Below are positions 8,131-16,548 of a DNA stretch of 43,794 nt, piece by piece; the stretch's first letter is position 1, and each line of letters opens with the position of its first letter. Made by a program: the position numbers and the translations under genes. Under the pieces are notes generated by a model. That model made no database searches. It was not told the origin of the DNA and was given only the letters and a program-made list of their open reading frames with translations. The stretch is from Chloroflexota bacterium (lineage in GTDB: Bacteria; Chloroflexota; Limnocylindria; Limnocylindrales; CSP1-4), in NCBI GenBank assembly GCA_016191345.1, contig JACPOU010000020.1:1-43794 (forward strand), written 5' to 3'.

Positions 8131-8613
8131 GTGAGCCACCCATCGCTCGGACTCCCGCCGCGCGACCTGTCCGCCGGGCATCCGGCCGCGGCCGCGACGC
8201 TTGCCGCGAACCGGTCCCGGATCGCGGGCCGCGCCCTGGAGGCCGCCGTCGACGGCGATCCGACCTTCCGCAGCCGGTACAGCGAGCTCGCCCTCCGCGA
8301 GCTCCTCGCGGACACGGCGGCGATGGCGGAGCGGCTCGGCGTCGCGATCGCGGCCGCCGACCCGGCCGTCCTCGGCCAGTGGGCGGAGATGGTCTCGCCG
8401 CGCTACCGCAAGCGGAACGTCCCGATGGACGACATGATCCGTCTCGCCGAGGCGCTCCATGGCGTCACCGCCGCGGTCATCGATCCGGCCGCGGAGGAGA
8501 GCGCCCGGGCGGCGACCGATGCCGCGATCGCCGTCTTCAAGTGGCATCGACGACTCGCCGGCGATGCCCGGAAGCGGAACCCGGTCATCCAGTTCATCTA
8601 CAAGGGCGCCTGA
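8131..8613 (+). CDS. Uncharacterised helical protein, possible RsbRD-N-like sensor
   Basis: The 160-residue product starts at GTG 8131. It is all-helical by eye, with no membrane segment. The stretch SRYSELALRELLADTAAMAE and the later WAEMVSPRYRKRNVPMDDM followed by IRLAEALHGVTAAV recall the globin-like N-terminal sensor domains of RsbR/RsbRD and PucR-type regulators, but the similarity is a visual impression. The stop is two bases before the DUF433 gene, so the two are an operon. It could equally be an unrelated helical protein. Confidence 0.6.
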   Translation: MSHPSLGLPPRDLSAGHPAAAATLAANRSRIAGRALEAAVDGDPTFRSRYSELALRELLADTAAMAERLGVAIAAADPAVLGQWAEMVSPRYRKRNVPMDDMIRLAEALHGVTAAVIDPAAEESARAATDAAIAVFKWHRRLAGDARKRNPVIQFIYKGA

Positions 8614-8615
8614 CG

Positions 8616-8936
8616 ATGACGATCAAGTGGGTCCAGGCGGATCCGCTGGTGATGAACGGAGAGCCGTTCTGCTACGGCACGCGACTGACGGTCCGGCAGC
8701 TCCTGGAGCTCCGGCGCAACGGCTACACCCTGACGGAGCTGATCAAGGACCACCCGGAGCTTCGACGGATGGGCGTGGCCGCGGCCTGGACGTATGCCGC
8801 CGCGAACCCCGACCGCTACGGCGAGTTCCTCGAGGCCGATGGCTCGCTCGCCGGCCCCGGCTACACCGAGGCGGAGGCCGCGGGCCTGCCCGAGCAGTAC
8901 CGTCGGCCGGGCGTCGTGGTCAAGCCCCCGGCCTGA
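8616..8936 (+). CDS. DUF433 domain protein
   Basis: The 106-residue product carries a DUF433-type winged helix. MNGEPFCYGTRLTVRQLLEL matches the family's 'GxPvixGTRxxVxxiL' opening, and LTELIKDHPELRRMGVAAAW with TYAAANPDRY matches the second half. DUF433 proteins are often antitoxins for DUF5615 PIN-like toxins, but no DUF5615 gene is present. The partner here is the unknown helical protein encoded two bases upstream. The N-terminal IKWVQADPLVM and the C-terminal 35 residues lie outside the core. ATG 8616 is the natural start. Confidence 0.75.
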   Translation: MTIKWVQADPLVMNGEPFCYGTRLTVRQLLELRRNGYTLTELIKDHPELRRMGVAAAWTYAAANPDRYGEFLEADGSLAGPGYTEAEAAGLPEQYRRPGVVVKPPA

Positions 8937-8948
8937 GCCAGGTTCGGG

Positions 8949-8990
8949 CCGCCGACCGGACGGCGGACGTCACCCCTCGGGGACGGGGTG
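8949..8990. terminator. Two hairpins between convergent genes
   Basis: CCGCCG (8949-8954) pairs with CGGCGG (8961-8966) across a six-base loop. CACCCC (8971-8976) pairs with GGGGTG (8985-8990) across an eight-base loop. They fill the gap between the rightward DUF433 gene and the leftward coiled-coil gene, a natural place for a bidirectional terminator. No T-tract is present. Confidence 0.5.
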
Positions 8991-9007
8991 CGGGGCGGGG
9001 AACCTCG

Positions 9008-9415
9008 TCAGCGCCAACCTGCCTGGCCGTTGGTCCGCGCGGACGCGTCCGATGTGCCGTCATGACGCTTCCGGGATTCGGCCTCGGCCTGGTGGTACTC
9101 GGCGCGGGCGTCGGCCTCCAGGGCTCGGGCGTCGTGGGCCGCCGCCTGCGCGCCGGCCAGCCGTTCCTGGCGTCCGAGGCGGGCCAGCTCCCTGGCTTCG
9201 TTCGCCGCGGCCCGGGCCCGCTCCGCCGCCCGCATCGCGGAGGCCGCGGTCTGCTCGGCAAGATCCGCGATCTCCTCCGACCCCAGGGCCTGGCGCTCGG
9301 CACGCTCGGCGGATTCCGTCGCGATCCGGGCAAGTCGCTCGGCCAGCTCGGCGGCTCGAGTGGCCTCGCGCCACGCGGTGAGCAGCTCTGACGTGGTCAC
9401 GGGTGTGTCGAACAT
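9008..9415 (-). CDS. Ala/Glu/Arg-rich coiled-coil protein
   Basis: From ATG 9415 the product has 135 residues. Nearly the whole length from residue 10 to 115 is an unbroken helix of heptads rich in Ala, Glu and Arg, for example AERLARIATESAERAERQAL and ASAMRAAERARAAANEAREL. There is no signal peptide or membrane segment. The C-terminal 20 residues are polar and probably disordered. It may be a scaffold or a DNA- or membrane-associated coiled coil; no function can be named. A longer ORF reading from 9616 is unlikely because it would cross the divergent promoter region. Confidence 0.65.
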   Translation of the reverse strand: MFDTPVTTSELLTAWREATRAAELAERLARIATESAERAERQALGSEEIADLAEQTAASAMRAAERARAAANEARELARLGRQERLAGAQAAAHDARALEADARAEYHQAEAESRKRHDGTSDASARTNGQAGWR

Positions 9416-9499
9416 CCTCCCATCCTGACGGTCGGGCCCATGCACGGCGGGCCTCGGCCTGACGGCGAAATCTTGCAATGAGCGGTGGAATCGAATCCA

Positions 9500-9518
9500 A
9501 TCCGGCGACAGACCGGAT
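9500..9518. promoter_or_regulatory. Perfect inverted repeat between divergent genes
   Basis: ATCCGG (9500-9505) and CCGGAT (9513-9518) are perfect arms separated by seven bases. They lie in the 218-base gap between the divergent coiled-coil gene (start 9415) and the MIP18-type gene (start 9634). Position and symmetry suit a dimeric repressor site; no regulator is adjacent. Confidence 0.35.
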
Positions 9519-9633
9519 CGATAACAGGCGCATGTCGGCGCACGGGGGCGCGGCGCCGAGCGAGGACGCGTCCATCCGCCGTTTCGCGATCGGGTGCTAC
9601 GCTGGCGATGGACCACATGGAGCGCCCCACCGC

Positions 9634-9984
9634 ATGACCGACACCGCCGACACCGCCGACACCGCCATTCCCGTGCCGCCCGCGGCGAGCCCCGCCTTCG
9701 ACCCGGAGCGTCGCGCGACCGAGCTGGCGATCCTCGACGCCCTGCGGGCCGTGGTCGACCCCGAGATCGGGATGAACGTCGTGGAGCTCGCCCTCATCAA
9801 GCAGATCCTGCTCGGCAAGGACGAGACCGAGATCAAGATGATCCTCACGACCCCGTTCTGCCCGTACGCCGGCTCGATGATTGCGCAGGTCAAGGAGCAG
9901 GCCGAATCCGTGGTCGATCACGACGTCAAGGTCACCCTGCTGGCAGAGCGATGGGACCCGCGCGACGCCGGCCTGATGTGGTGA
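9634..9984 (+). CDS. MIP18/DUF59 iron-sulfur assembly protein
   Basis: The 116-residue protein has the DUF59 fold of SufT/PaaD/MIP18-type Fe-S cluster assembly factors. ILDALRAVVDPEIGMNVVEL holds the conserved DPE(I/L)G segment, and MILTTPFCPYAGSM holds the single conserved cysteine of the T-x-P-x-CP motif. The first 28 residues contain a short TAD repeat and are likely disordered. ATG 9634 follows GGAG at 9619-9622. It sits upstream of the corrinoid adenosyltransferase, but the gap of about 140 bases leaves cotranscription open. The Fe-S targets are not known. Confidence 0.82.
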   Translation: MTDTADTADTAIPVPPAASPAFDPERRATELAILDALRAVVDPEIGMNVVELALIKQILLGKDETEIKMILTTPFCPYAGSMIAQVKEQAESVVDHDVKVTLLAERWDPRDAGLMW

Positions 9985-10122
9985 TCGGCCGCCGCTGCGT
10001 TCGCCCGATGGCCGCGTTGTCGCCTGCGCGCGCTCGCTCACGCACGTTGGAGTGCGCTCGCTCGCGTGCTCGTCTCCGCCTTGCCCTCGGACGCCGCACC
10101 GGCGGCCGGCGATAGAGCAGTC

Positions 10123-10797
10123 TTGTTGACTCGCCGATCGCCGCTCGATTCGGTCATCGCCACCACGAAGGGCGATGACGGGACCACGGGCCTGCTCTTC
10201 GGTGGCGACCGGATCGCCAAGGATGATCCGCGGACGGAGGCCTACGGCACGATCGACGAAGCCGTCGCCGCGCTCGGGCTCGCCCGGGCGAACCTCGGGG
10301 CGAAACGCCGGACCGGGACCCTCGGCCCGTCGCTGGGCGGCCTCGCGGACCTGATCCTCCGCTTCCAGCGGGAGCTGTTCGTCGTGGGCGCGGAGCTGGC
10401 CACGAACCCCGAGGCCTGGGACCGCCTCGAGGATGGCCGGACGCGCGTGTCGGCCGCCATGGTCGAGGCCGTCAACACGACGCTCCAGGAGGCCGAGGCC
10501 TCCATCACCATCCCGACCGAGTTCGTGGTCCCCGGCGAGACGATCACGAGCGCTGCTCTCGAGCTCGCCCGGACGATCCTCCGTCGCGCCGAGCGGCGAG
10601 CGGTCGCCCTGCGTCGGGCCGGCCAGGTCCCCGGCGAGCATCTCGTCCCGTATCTCAACCGGCTCGCCGACCTGCTGTGGGTCTTGGCAAGGGCCGCGGA
10701 ACAGGCAGAATCACGCCGAGCGACGCCCGCCCGTCGCGAGCCCCGTCAGGGCTCACGCTCGCGAACCGCCGCCGAACCACGAGGAGACGCGCCATGA
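10123..10797 (+). CDS. pduO: PduO-type cob(I)alamin adenosyltransferase
   Basis: The enzyme transfers the adenosyl group of ATP to cob(I)alamin or cobinamide to make the coenzyme B12 form. The ATP-binding N-terminus KGDDGTTGLLFGGDRIAKDD and EAYGTIDEAVAALGLAR are diagnostic, as are the helical bundle segments RFQRELFVVGAELAT, RRAERRAVALRR and YLNRLADLLWVLAR. The start is uncertain: TTG 10123 (224 residues) best fits the family length of about 190; GTG 10066 would add 19 residues from a GCGCTCGCTC-repeat stretch at 10028-10060. The C-terminal 30 residues are a polar tail. The stop overlaps the next gene as ATGA. The window also encodes a methyl-corrinoid system, so cobamide handling is shared biology. 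Confidence 0.9.
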   Translation: MLTRRSPLDSVIATTKGDDGTTGLLFGGDRIAKDDPRTEAYGTIDEAVAALGLARANLGAKRRTGTLGPSLGGLADLILRFQRELFVVGAELATNPEAWDRLEDGRTRVSAAMVEAVNTTLQEAEASITIPTEFVVPGETITSAALELARTILRRAERRAVALRRAGQVPGEHLVPYLNRLADLLWVLARAAEQAESRRATPARREPRQGSRSRTAAEPRGDAP

Positions 10798-11489
10798 GTT
10801 TCGAGACCACATCCCCCGGCCAGGCCGAGGTCCGATCCACCACCGCCGTCGGGACGAGCTTCCTGAGCCAGGCGTTCCTGTGGATGTTCGCCGGGCTGCT
10901 GCTCACCGCCGGCGTAGCGTTCGTCGTCCAGGCCAACGCGAACGTCATGCGGACCGTGACCGACTACTGGCTCTTCATCTTCTTCGGCCAGCTGGCCCTC
11001 GTCTGGGTCATCGGGCTCGGGATCCAGCGCATGAGCGCGACCCTCGCCCTCGGCCTCTTCTTCGTCTACGCCGCGACCCTCGGCTTCACGATGGCCGTCA
11101 TCGTCGCCGCGTACACCGGGGAGTCGGTCTTCACGGCGTTCCTCTCCGCCTCGGCGATGTTCGGCGGGGCGGGCCTCTACGGCTACGTCACGAAGCGCTC
11201 GCTCGCGGGCCTCGGCGGCACCCTCTCCATGGCGCTCTTCGGGCTCATCGCCGCGGTCATCGTGAACATGATCTTCCCGAACGGGACATTCGGCTGGATC
11301 ATCGCGCTTGCGGGGGTCGTGATCTTCACGCTGCTGACGGCCTACGACGTCCAGCGGATCGCGTCCGGCCAGCTCGTCCTGGCCACGGGGTCGGCGGAGA
11401 AGGCGGCCGTGCTGGGCGCCCTCAACCTCTACCTGGACTTCGTCAACCTCTTCCTGTTCCTGCTCCGGCTGCTCGGCAACCGCCGCTGA
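10794..11489 (+). CDS. Bax inhibitor-1 / YccA-family membrane protein
   Basis: The 231-residue product has seven hydrophobic segments and the features of bacterial BI-1 family (UPF0005) proteins: SFLSQAFLWMFAGLLLTAGV at the N-terminus, FFVYAATLGFTMAVIVAAYT in the middle, the TAYDVQRI segment with its conserved aspartate, and the final ALNLYLDFVNLFLFLLRLLG. Bacterial members conduct calcium or modulate FtsH. ATG 10794 overlaps the adenosyltransferase stop by four bases and follows GAGGAGA. Its 3' end overlaps the opposite-strand GGDEF/EAL gene by 61 bases. Confidence 0.92.
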   Translation: MSFETTSPGQAEVRSTTAVGTSFLSQAFLWMFAGLLLTAGVAFVVQANANVMRTVTDYWLFIFFGQLALVWVIGLGIQRMSATLALGLFFVYAATLGFTMAVIVAAYTGESVFTAFLSASAMFGGAGLYGYVTKRSLAGLGGTLSMALFGLIAAVIVNMIFPNGTFGWIIALAGVVIFTLLTAYDVQRIASGQLVLATGSAEKAAVLGALNLYLDFVNLFLFLLRLLGNRR

Positions 11490-14400
11490 CCGGGCCTCGC
11501 CGCGAGCAGCTCGTCCATCGCGGCGGGATCCATCGGGCGGGCCCAGCGGTAGCCCTGGCCCAGATCGCAGCCGAGCGCCTGGAGGCGCTCCGCCTGGAGC
11601 GGCGTCTCGATGCCCTCCGCCACGACGTTGATGCCCAGCCCATGGGCCAGCGACAGGACGGCCTGGACGATCGCCACGTTCGGGTCACCCGGGCTGAGGT
11701 CGGACACGAATGAACGGTCGATCTTGATCGTGTCGAGGGGCATCGTCCGGAGGTAGGCGAGCGATGACCAGCCCGTCCCGAAGTCATCGAGGACGAGGCG
11801 GACGCCGAGGGCCCGCAGGTCGGCAAGCGCCTGGAGGCCGGCCTCCGAGCGGTCCATGACCGAGGTCTCGGTGATCTCGAGCTCCAGGGCGCATGGCTCC
11901 AGCCCGGTCTCCCGGAGCACCTCGGCGATCGACTCGACCAGGTTCGAGTCGGCGAACTGACGCGGCGACAGGTTGACGCTCATGACGAGCCGCTCGCCCG
12001 GGAACGCCTCGCGCCATTCGCGGGCCTGGCGGCAGGCCTTCTCGAGGACCCGCAGGCCGAGGGGGATGATGAGGTTCGTCTCCTCCGCCAGCGGGATGAA
12101 CGCCGCCGGCGGGACCAGGCCGCGCCGCGGATGCTGCCACCGGACGAGGGCCTCGAAGCCCACGATCCGCTCCGTCAGGAGGTCGACGATCGGCTGGTAG
12201 TGGACGACGAGCTCGTCCCGCTCGATGCCGGCCCGCAGGTCCGCCTCGAGGTCCACCCGCTCGAGCGCCTCCTGGCTGCGAATCGGGTCGAACCGCGCGA
12301 TCCGCGTCGTCGGATCGGTCTGGGCCTGGACGAGCGCCACCTCCGCCTCTCGGAGGAGGTCGCCGGCGCTGTCGAGACCGGGTGTCCCGACGGCGACGCC
12401 GATGCTCATCGAGATGAACCAGACGCGACCGTCCAGCTCGAACGGCGCCTTCATCTCGCCGAGCACCTGCTCGGCAACCCGGGTGGCTCGCTCCGCGTCC
12501 CCGGGCGCCAGCAGGATGGCGAACTCGTCGCCGCCGAAGCGCGCGGCCACGTCGGCCGGCCCGAGCGCCGGCCCCAGGCGCCGGGCGACCTCGCGCAGGA
12601 CGCGGTCGCCCGCCGCGTGGCCGAGGGACTCGTTGATGACCTTGAACCGGTCGACGTCGAGGAGGAGGACCGAGACCGAGGCGGGATCGCCGGCGTCCGT
12701 GCCGTCCCAGCGCAGCGCCGTCTCGACCCGGCCGAGGAAGACCTCGCGCGCCGGGAGGCCGGTGACGACGTCAACGGGCCCACGTCGCGCCGCATCCTGG
12801 AGGCGGGCGTTCTCGAGCGCGATCGAGGCCAGCTGGGCGAACCGGTTCACCGCGTCCACCTCCGGCTCCCGCCATGTCCGCTCCGTGGTCCCGGTCGCGA
12901 GCCCGATGACCCCCACGACCCGCCCGAGCGAGGTCAGGGGCACGCCGAGGACCGCCCCGACCGGGCGCTCCTCGAAGTCGGCTGACCGGCCGGTGTAGCT
13001 CGCGTAGTCATCGACGGCCAGCGGGCGGCCTGACTGGCAGACTGCCCCGGCGAGGCCCTGGCCCATCGGCATGGAGTAGCCGACATACGACTCGAACAGG
13101 CCGAGCCCGGCCCGGATCGTCAGGTGCTCGCCGTCGGGATCCACGAGATAGAGATAGGCATGCGGCGCGCCGAGCAGCTGCGATGCGCGGCCGAGGATCG
13201 TCTCGAGGAGCTGCCCCGGGCTGCTCCCGTCGAGCAGTGCTCCGGCCGTCTCGTCGAGGGCGGCGACGAACGGGTCTCGCGCGCCGCCGCGCAGCCGCGA
13301 GCCCTTGCTGAGGTAGAGCGCCGCGTCCGCGGTCTCGACGAGGGCGTCCTTCCCCGCTCCATCCTCGGGGTAGCAGGCGATGCCGACGCTGATCGAGACA
13401 CCGGGCCCGCCGGTCGCCGGGACGAGGCCGTCGATCGCGGCCTTGATCCGCTCCGTTGCCTCCTCGGCGCCGATGCGGCCGCTGTCGGGGAGGATGACCG
13501 CGAACTCGTCGCCACCGTACCGGTAGACGTGGTCGCCCGCCCGGAGCGCTCCCTCGATCGCCCGGGCGACGCGCGCCAGGAGCTCGTCTCCGGCGGGATG
13601 GCCGAGGGTGTCGTTGTAGTCCTTGAAGCGGTCGAGATCCATCATCAGCACGGCGAACGGCCGGTCGCCCGCGGCGTGGCAGGCCGCGAGCAGCTCGCGC
13701 TGGAAGCTGCCGTGGTTGCGGAGCTTCGTGAGGGCATCTCGCTCCGCCTGGACCTTGACCTCGCCGTGGGTCTCCGCGTTCCGGAGGGCGATCGCGGCCT
13801 GGGCGGCGAACAGCTTCGTGAGCTCGAACTCGTTCTCGGAGAAATGGGACTCCATCCCGCCCATCCGGCCGATGTTCAGGGTCCCGAGCACCTCGGCATC
13901 GACGATGAGCGGGACAACGATCAAGGACTCGGGCTCGGACGGCGTGCCGGGGATCTGGACGGACCGGGGGTCGTCGAGGGCGTCGTTCGCCAGGACGGCC
14001 TCGTGATGGTCAACCGCCCAGCCGGTGATCCCGGTCCCCAGCGGCGCCTCGTAGCCGAGGATGACCTCGGCGAACCGGTCCCGGGCGATGACCGGCCGGC
14101 GAACGCCGCGTTCGAGGTCCACGCGGTAGATCGTGAGCGAGTCGTAGCTGACGACGGCCTTCAGCGAGTCGGCGATGAGCTCCAGCACGCCGGACGGGTC
14201 GAGGGTCGAGAGGAGCCGCTCGTTGACCACGAGGAGCCGCCGTTGGCTCGCGAGCTGGTGCTCCAGCTCAGCCTGCTGGCGGTTGAGCTGCTGGAGCCGT
14301 TCGGCACTCACCAGCGCCTGGGCGGCGTAGCCCGCGAAGATCGAGAGGGTGGTCTGATCGTCCGCCCCGAAGCGATCCCGGCCGAGGCGCGAGAGGACGA

Positions 14401-15604
14401 TCACGCCCTGGACCTGGTCCTGGAAGGCCATCGGGACGACGAGCATCGACTCCGGGCCGTCCCAGCGGCCCACGACCACGCTCCGCCGATCGGTCTGGGC
14501 GTCGCCGACGACGATCACCTCGTTGTGCGCGGCCGCCCAGCCCGTGAGGCCCGTCCCGACCTGGACGCGGAGCATATCGGCGGTCGGGTTCGCGGTCCCC
14601 ATGAACACGCCCTGGAACGCGATGGGCTCGCACCAGCCGCTGGCATGGTCCACCCGGTAGACCCGGATCGTGTCGAATTCGATGAGCGATCCGGCCTCGG
14701 CGACGATCGCCTCGCCGATGCCCCGGACATCCTGGAGCCCGTTCAGCCGAGCGCCGAGATCCTGGACGGCGCGGAGGCGCGCCGCGAGGTTGTTGACCGA
14801 TTCCATGAGCCGGGCGTTGCCGAGCGCGGTCGCGATGCTGTCGCCGAAGCTCCGGGCCAGCGAGACCTCGTCCGCCGTCCAGCCGTACGGCTCCTGGTGG
14901 TAGAGGACGATGAGGCCCAGCGGATCGCCCCGGAAGATGACCGGCACGAAGCAGACGGTCGCGATCCCGTTCCGGAGATAACGCTCGCGGAGCTCCGGCG
15001 AGATCGCGGCAGCACTGGCATCCCGGAAGACGAGCACCGACGCGGTGCGGAGGGCCCGGACGCCGGCGGTCTCGGCGTTCGCCGGCAGGCCCCGGATGTA
15101 CTCGATGATCTCATCCGGCACATTGCGCGAGGCGGCGTGGTCCAGGGGATACTCGCGCGCAGCATCCCAGAGCCACAGCCCCACGCGGTCGGCGTGGAAG
15201 AGGCGGATCGACTCGTCGAGGACGTCATTGAAGAGCTTGCCCAGGTCGCGGGAGCCGGAGACCTCCGAGGCGAGCCAGCGGAGCGTGTCGCCTCCGACGT
15301 CGACCACGGTCCGGCGGGGCGCCGCGGCCGGCGTCGTGACGGGCGATGTGGCGGCGGTCATGACACGGCCCGTCGCGGCGGGTCCGGGCAGCGGCCGGAG
15401 CGTGCCCGGTCGCCGCTCGTCGAGGAGGCGCTCGAGGTCGGTGCGGAGGATCCGCCGCTGTCCGCGGCGCGCGCCCGTTGTCGCGGGCAGCCGGCCGGCC
15501 GTGCACCACGCCCGGACCGTGTCCGGGTGGACGCGGGCGATCACGGCCGCCTCCGACAGGGTCAGAAGCTCCCTCGATGAACCGGATTGAACGGCGAGGG
15601 CCAT
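11429..15604 (-). CDS. HTH-GAF-GGDEF-GAF-GGDEF-EAL cyclic-di-GMP protein
   Basis: The 1391-residue protein joins an excisionase/MerR-like helix-turn-helix (about 14-62, LSEAAVIARVHPDTVRAWCT) to sensor and cyclic-di-GMP domains. In order: three GAF domains (about 105-265, 285-440, 465-620), GGDEF-1 (630-790), a fourth GAF (800-945), GGDEF-2 (960-1115) and EAL (1125-1370). GGDEF-1 has an intact YGGDEF and an RAGD inhibitory site five residues upstream. GGDEF-2 has RFGGDEF but GPAD in place of RxxD. The EAL domain keeps FEALVRW, the asparagine of NLSPRQF, LEITET, LDDFGTG, IKIDRSF and VAEGIET, so phosphodiesterase activity is predicted. No membrane segment is seen. Three potential catalytic units on one chain imply tuned synthesis and breakdown. 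The HTH may only anchor it to DNA or be vestigial. Confidence 0.93.
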   Translation of the reverse strand: MALAVQSGSSRELLTLSEAAVIARVHPDTVRAWCTAGRLPATTGARRGQRRILRTDLERLLDERRPGTLRPLPGPAATGRVMTAATSPVTTPAAAPRRTVVDVGGDTLRWLASEVSGSRDLGKLFNDVLDESIRLFHADRVGLWLWDAAREYPLDHAASRNVPDEIIEYIRGLPANAETAGVRALRTASVLVFRDASAAAISPELRERYLRNGIATVCFVPVIFRGDPLGLIVLYHQEPYGWTADEVSLARSFGDSIATALGNARLMESVNNLAARLRAVQDLGARLNGLQDVRGIGEAIVAEAGSLIEFDTIRVYRVDHASGWCEPIAFQGVFMGTANPTADMLRVQVGTGLTGWAAAHNEVIVVGDAQTDRRSVVVGRWDGPESMLVVPMAFQDQVQGVIVLSRLGRDRFGADDQTTLSIFAGYAAQALVSAERLQQLNRQQAELEHQLASQRRLLVVNERLLSTLDPSGVLELIADSLKAVVSYDSLTIYRVDLERGVRRPVIARDRFAEVILGYEAPLGTGITGWAVDHHEAVLANDALDDPRSVQIPGTPSEPESLIVVPLIVDAEVLGTLNIGRMGGMESHFSENEFELTKLFAAQAAIALRNAETHGEVKVQAERDALTKLRNHGSFQRELLAACHAAGDRPFAVLMMDLDRFKDYNDTLGHPAGDELLARVARAIEGALRAGDHVYRYGGDEFAVILPDSGRIGAEEATERIKAAIDGLVPATGGPGVSISVGIACYPEDGAGKDALVETADAALYLSKGSRLRGGARDPFVAALDETAGALLDGSSPGQLLETILGRASQLLGAPHAYLYLVDPDGEHLTIRAGLGLFESYVGYSMPMGQGLAGAVCQSGRPLAVDDYASYTGRSADFEERPVGAVLGVPLTSLGRVVGVIGLATGTTERTWREPEVDAVNRFAQLASIALENARLQDAARRGPVDVVTGLPAREVFLGRVETALRWDGTDAGDPASVSVLLLDVDRFKVINESLGHAAGDRVLREVARRLGPALGPADVAARFGGDEFAILLAPGDAERATRVAEQVLGEMKAPFELDGRVWFISMSIGVAVGTPGLDSAGDLLREAEVALVQAQTDPTTRIARFDPIRSQEALERVDLEADLRAGIERDELVVHYQPIVDLLTERIVGFEALVRWQHPRRGLVPPAAFIPLAEETNLIIPLGLRVLEKACRQAREWREAFPGERLVMSVNLSPRQFADSNLVESIAEVLRETGLEPCALELEITETSVMDRSEAGLQALADLRALGVRLVLDDFGTGWSSLAYLRTMPLDTIKIDRSFVSDLSPGDPNVAIVQAVLSLAHGLGINVVAEGIETPLQAERLQALGCDLGQGYRWARPMDPAAMDELLAARPGQRRLPSSRSRNRKRLTKSR

Positions 15605-15813
15605 GCGGGTGCGAGCTACCTCCGTCCCCGGCCGTGTCGGGTCGCGGTCCGGGTGGCCGATCGATCAACGGCAGGCGGGGACGACCCGCCGCCGCCCCAA
15701 CGGTACGAGCCAAGGGCGCCGCGAACGATAGGAAGGGAGTACCGGGCAGGTGCGGCGGATGGCGGTCGGGATGGGTCCGGGATCCGGATCGGGACCGGCG
15801 GCGGGTTCCCTTG

Positions 15814-16548
15814 TCAGCCGTCGGTGAGGAGCTCCGCCACCGACCCGAGGAGCAGGTCGCAATGGCCGGCGAGCGCGGCCCGGTCCCCGACCCCCGACAG
15901 GACCCCGATGACGCGCCCGGCACCCGCGGCACGGCCCATCGCGAGATCCGCGGGCGAATCGCCGATGACCGCGGTCTCGAGCTCGGGGACGCCGATCTCC
16001 CGGCAGATCCGGTGGACGGCATCGGGGCTCGGCTTCACGGCATGGCCGTCGTCGGCGCAGGAGAGCGCCTCCACGAGCCCGGCGACGCCGAAGTGTTCCA
16101 GCGTCCGTTCCGTTGGCTCGCGATCGTCGGATGTCGCCACCGCGACGTGGACCCCCGCGGCCCGCAGCTGCGCGAACAGGCGATCCAGGTCCGCCAGGGG
16201 CCGGGCAAGCACGACCGGATCCGGGGCGTGCCACGCGGCATCCACGACCGACGCGACCCGCTCCGGCGCCAGGCCGGCGTCCCGGAGCGCGTCCGCAGTC
16301 GCCTCCCGGAGCCGGCGCATCGGCGTGGCCGCAAGCCGGCCGTGGGGGAGGACGCGACCGGTCGCGACATCGACGCCCATGACGTCGTGGAGGAGGTCGT
16401 CGAGGCGTTCGCCCCCGTTCGCGGCCGCGGCCCGGTCGGCCAGGTCGCGGACCCAGTCCACCCACATGAGGTGGAAGTCGATGAGCGTGCCGTCCTTGTC
16501 GAAGATCGCCAGCCGGCAGCCGGCCAGCGCGTCGGGGACGGCGGTCAC
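15814..16548 (-). CDS. HAD-superfamily phosphatase coupled to ABC importer
   Basis: The 244-residue protein has the four HAD motifs: I IFDKDGTLIDF near residues 15-25, II ATSDD, III the lysine in AVKPSPD, and IV VIGDSPADLAMG. An alpha-helical cap lies between motifs I and II, as in phosphoglycolate phosphatase and beta-phosphoglucomutase relatives. GTG 16548 overlaps the stop of the ATPase gene as GTGA, so it is the last gene of the importer operon. It may dephosphorylate the imported compound or a product of it. It does not carry the phosphonoacetaldehyde hydrolase signature, so a simple 2-aminoethylphosphonate pathway is not shown. Confidence 0.85.
   Translation of the reverse strand: MTAVPDALAGCRLAIFDKDGTLIDFHLMWVDWVRDLADRAAAANGGERLDDLLHDVMGVDVATGRVLPHGRLAATPMRRLREATADALRDAGLAPERVASVVDAAWHAPDPVVLARPLADLDRLFAQLRAAGVHVAVATSDDREPTERTLEHFGVAGLVEALSCADDGHAVKPSPDAVHRICREIGVPELETAVIGDSPADLAMGRAAGAGRVIGVLSGVGDRAALAGHCDLLLGSVAELLTDG

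Noticed and set aside
13124..15580. An 818-codon plus-strand frame opposite the cyclic-di-GMP gene
   Set aside because: The opposite strand carries clear GAF, GGDEF and EAL motifs; this frame has none and shows the usual shadow composition.
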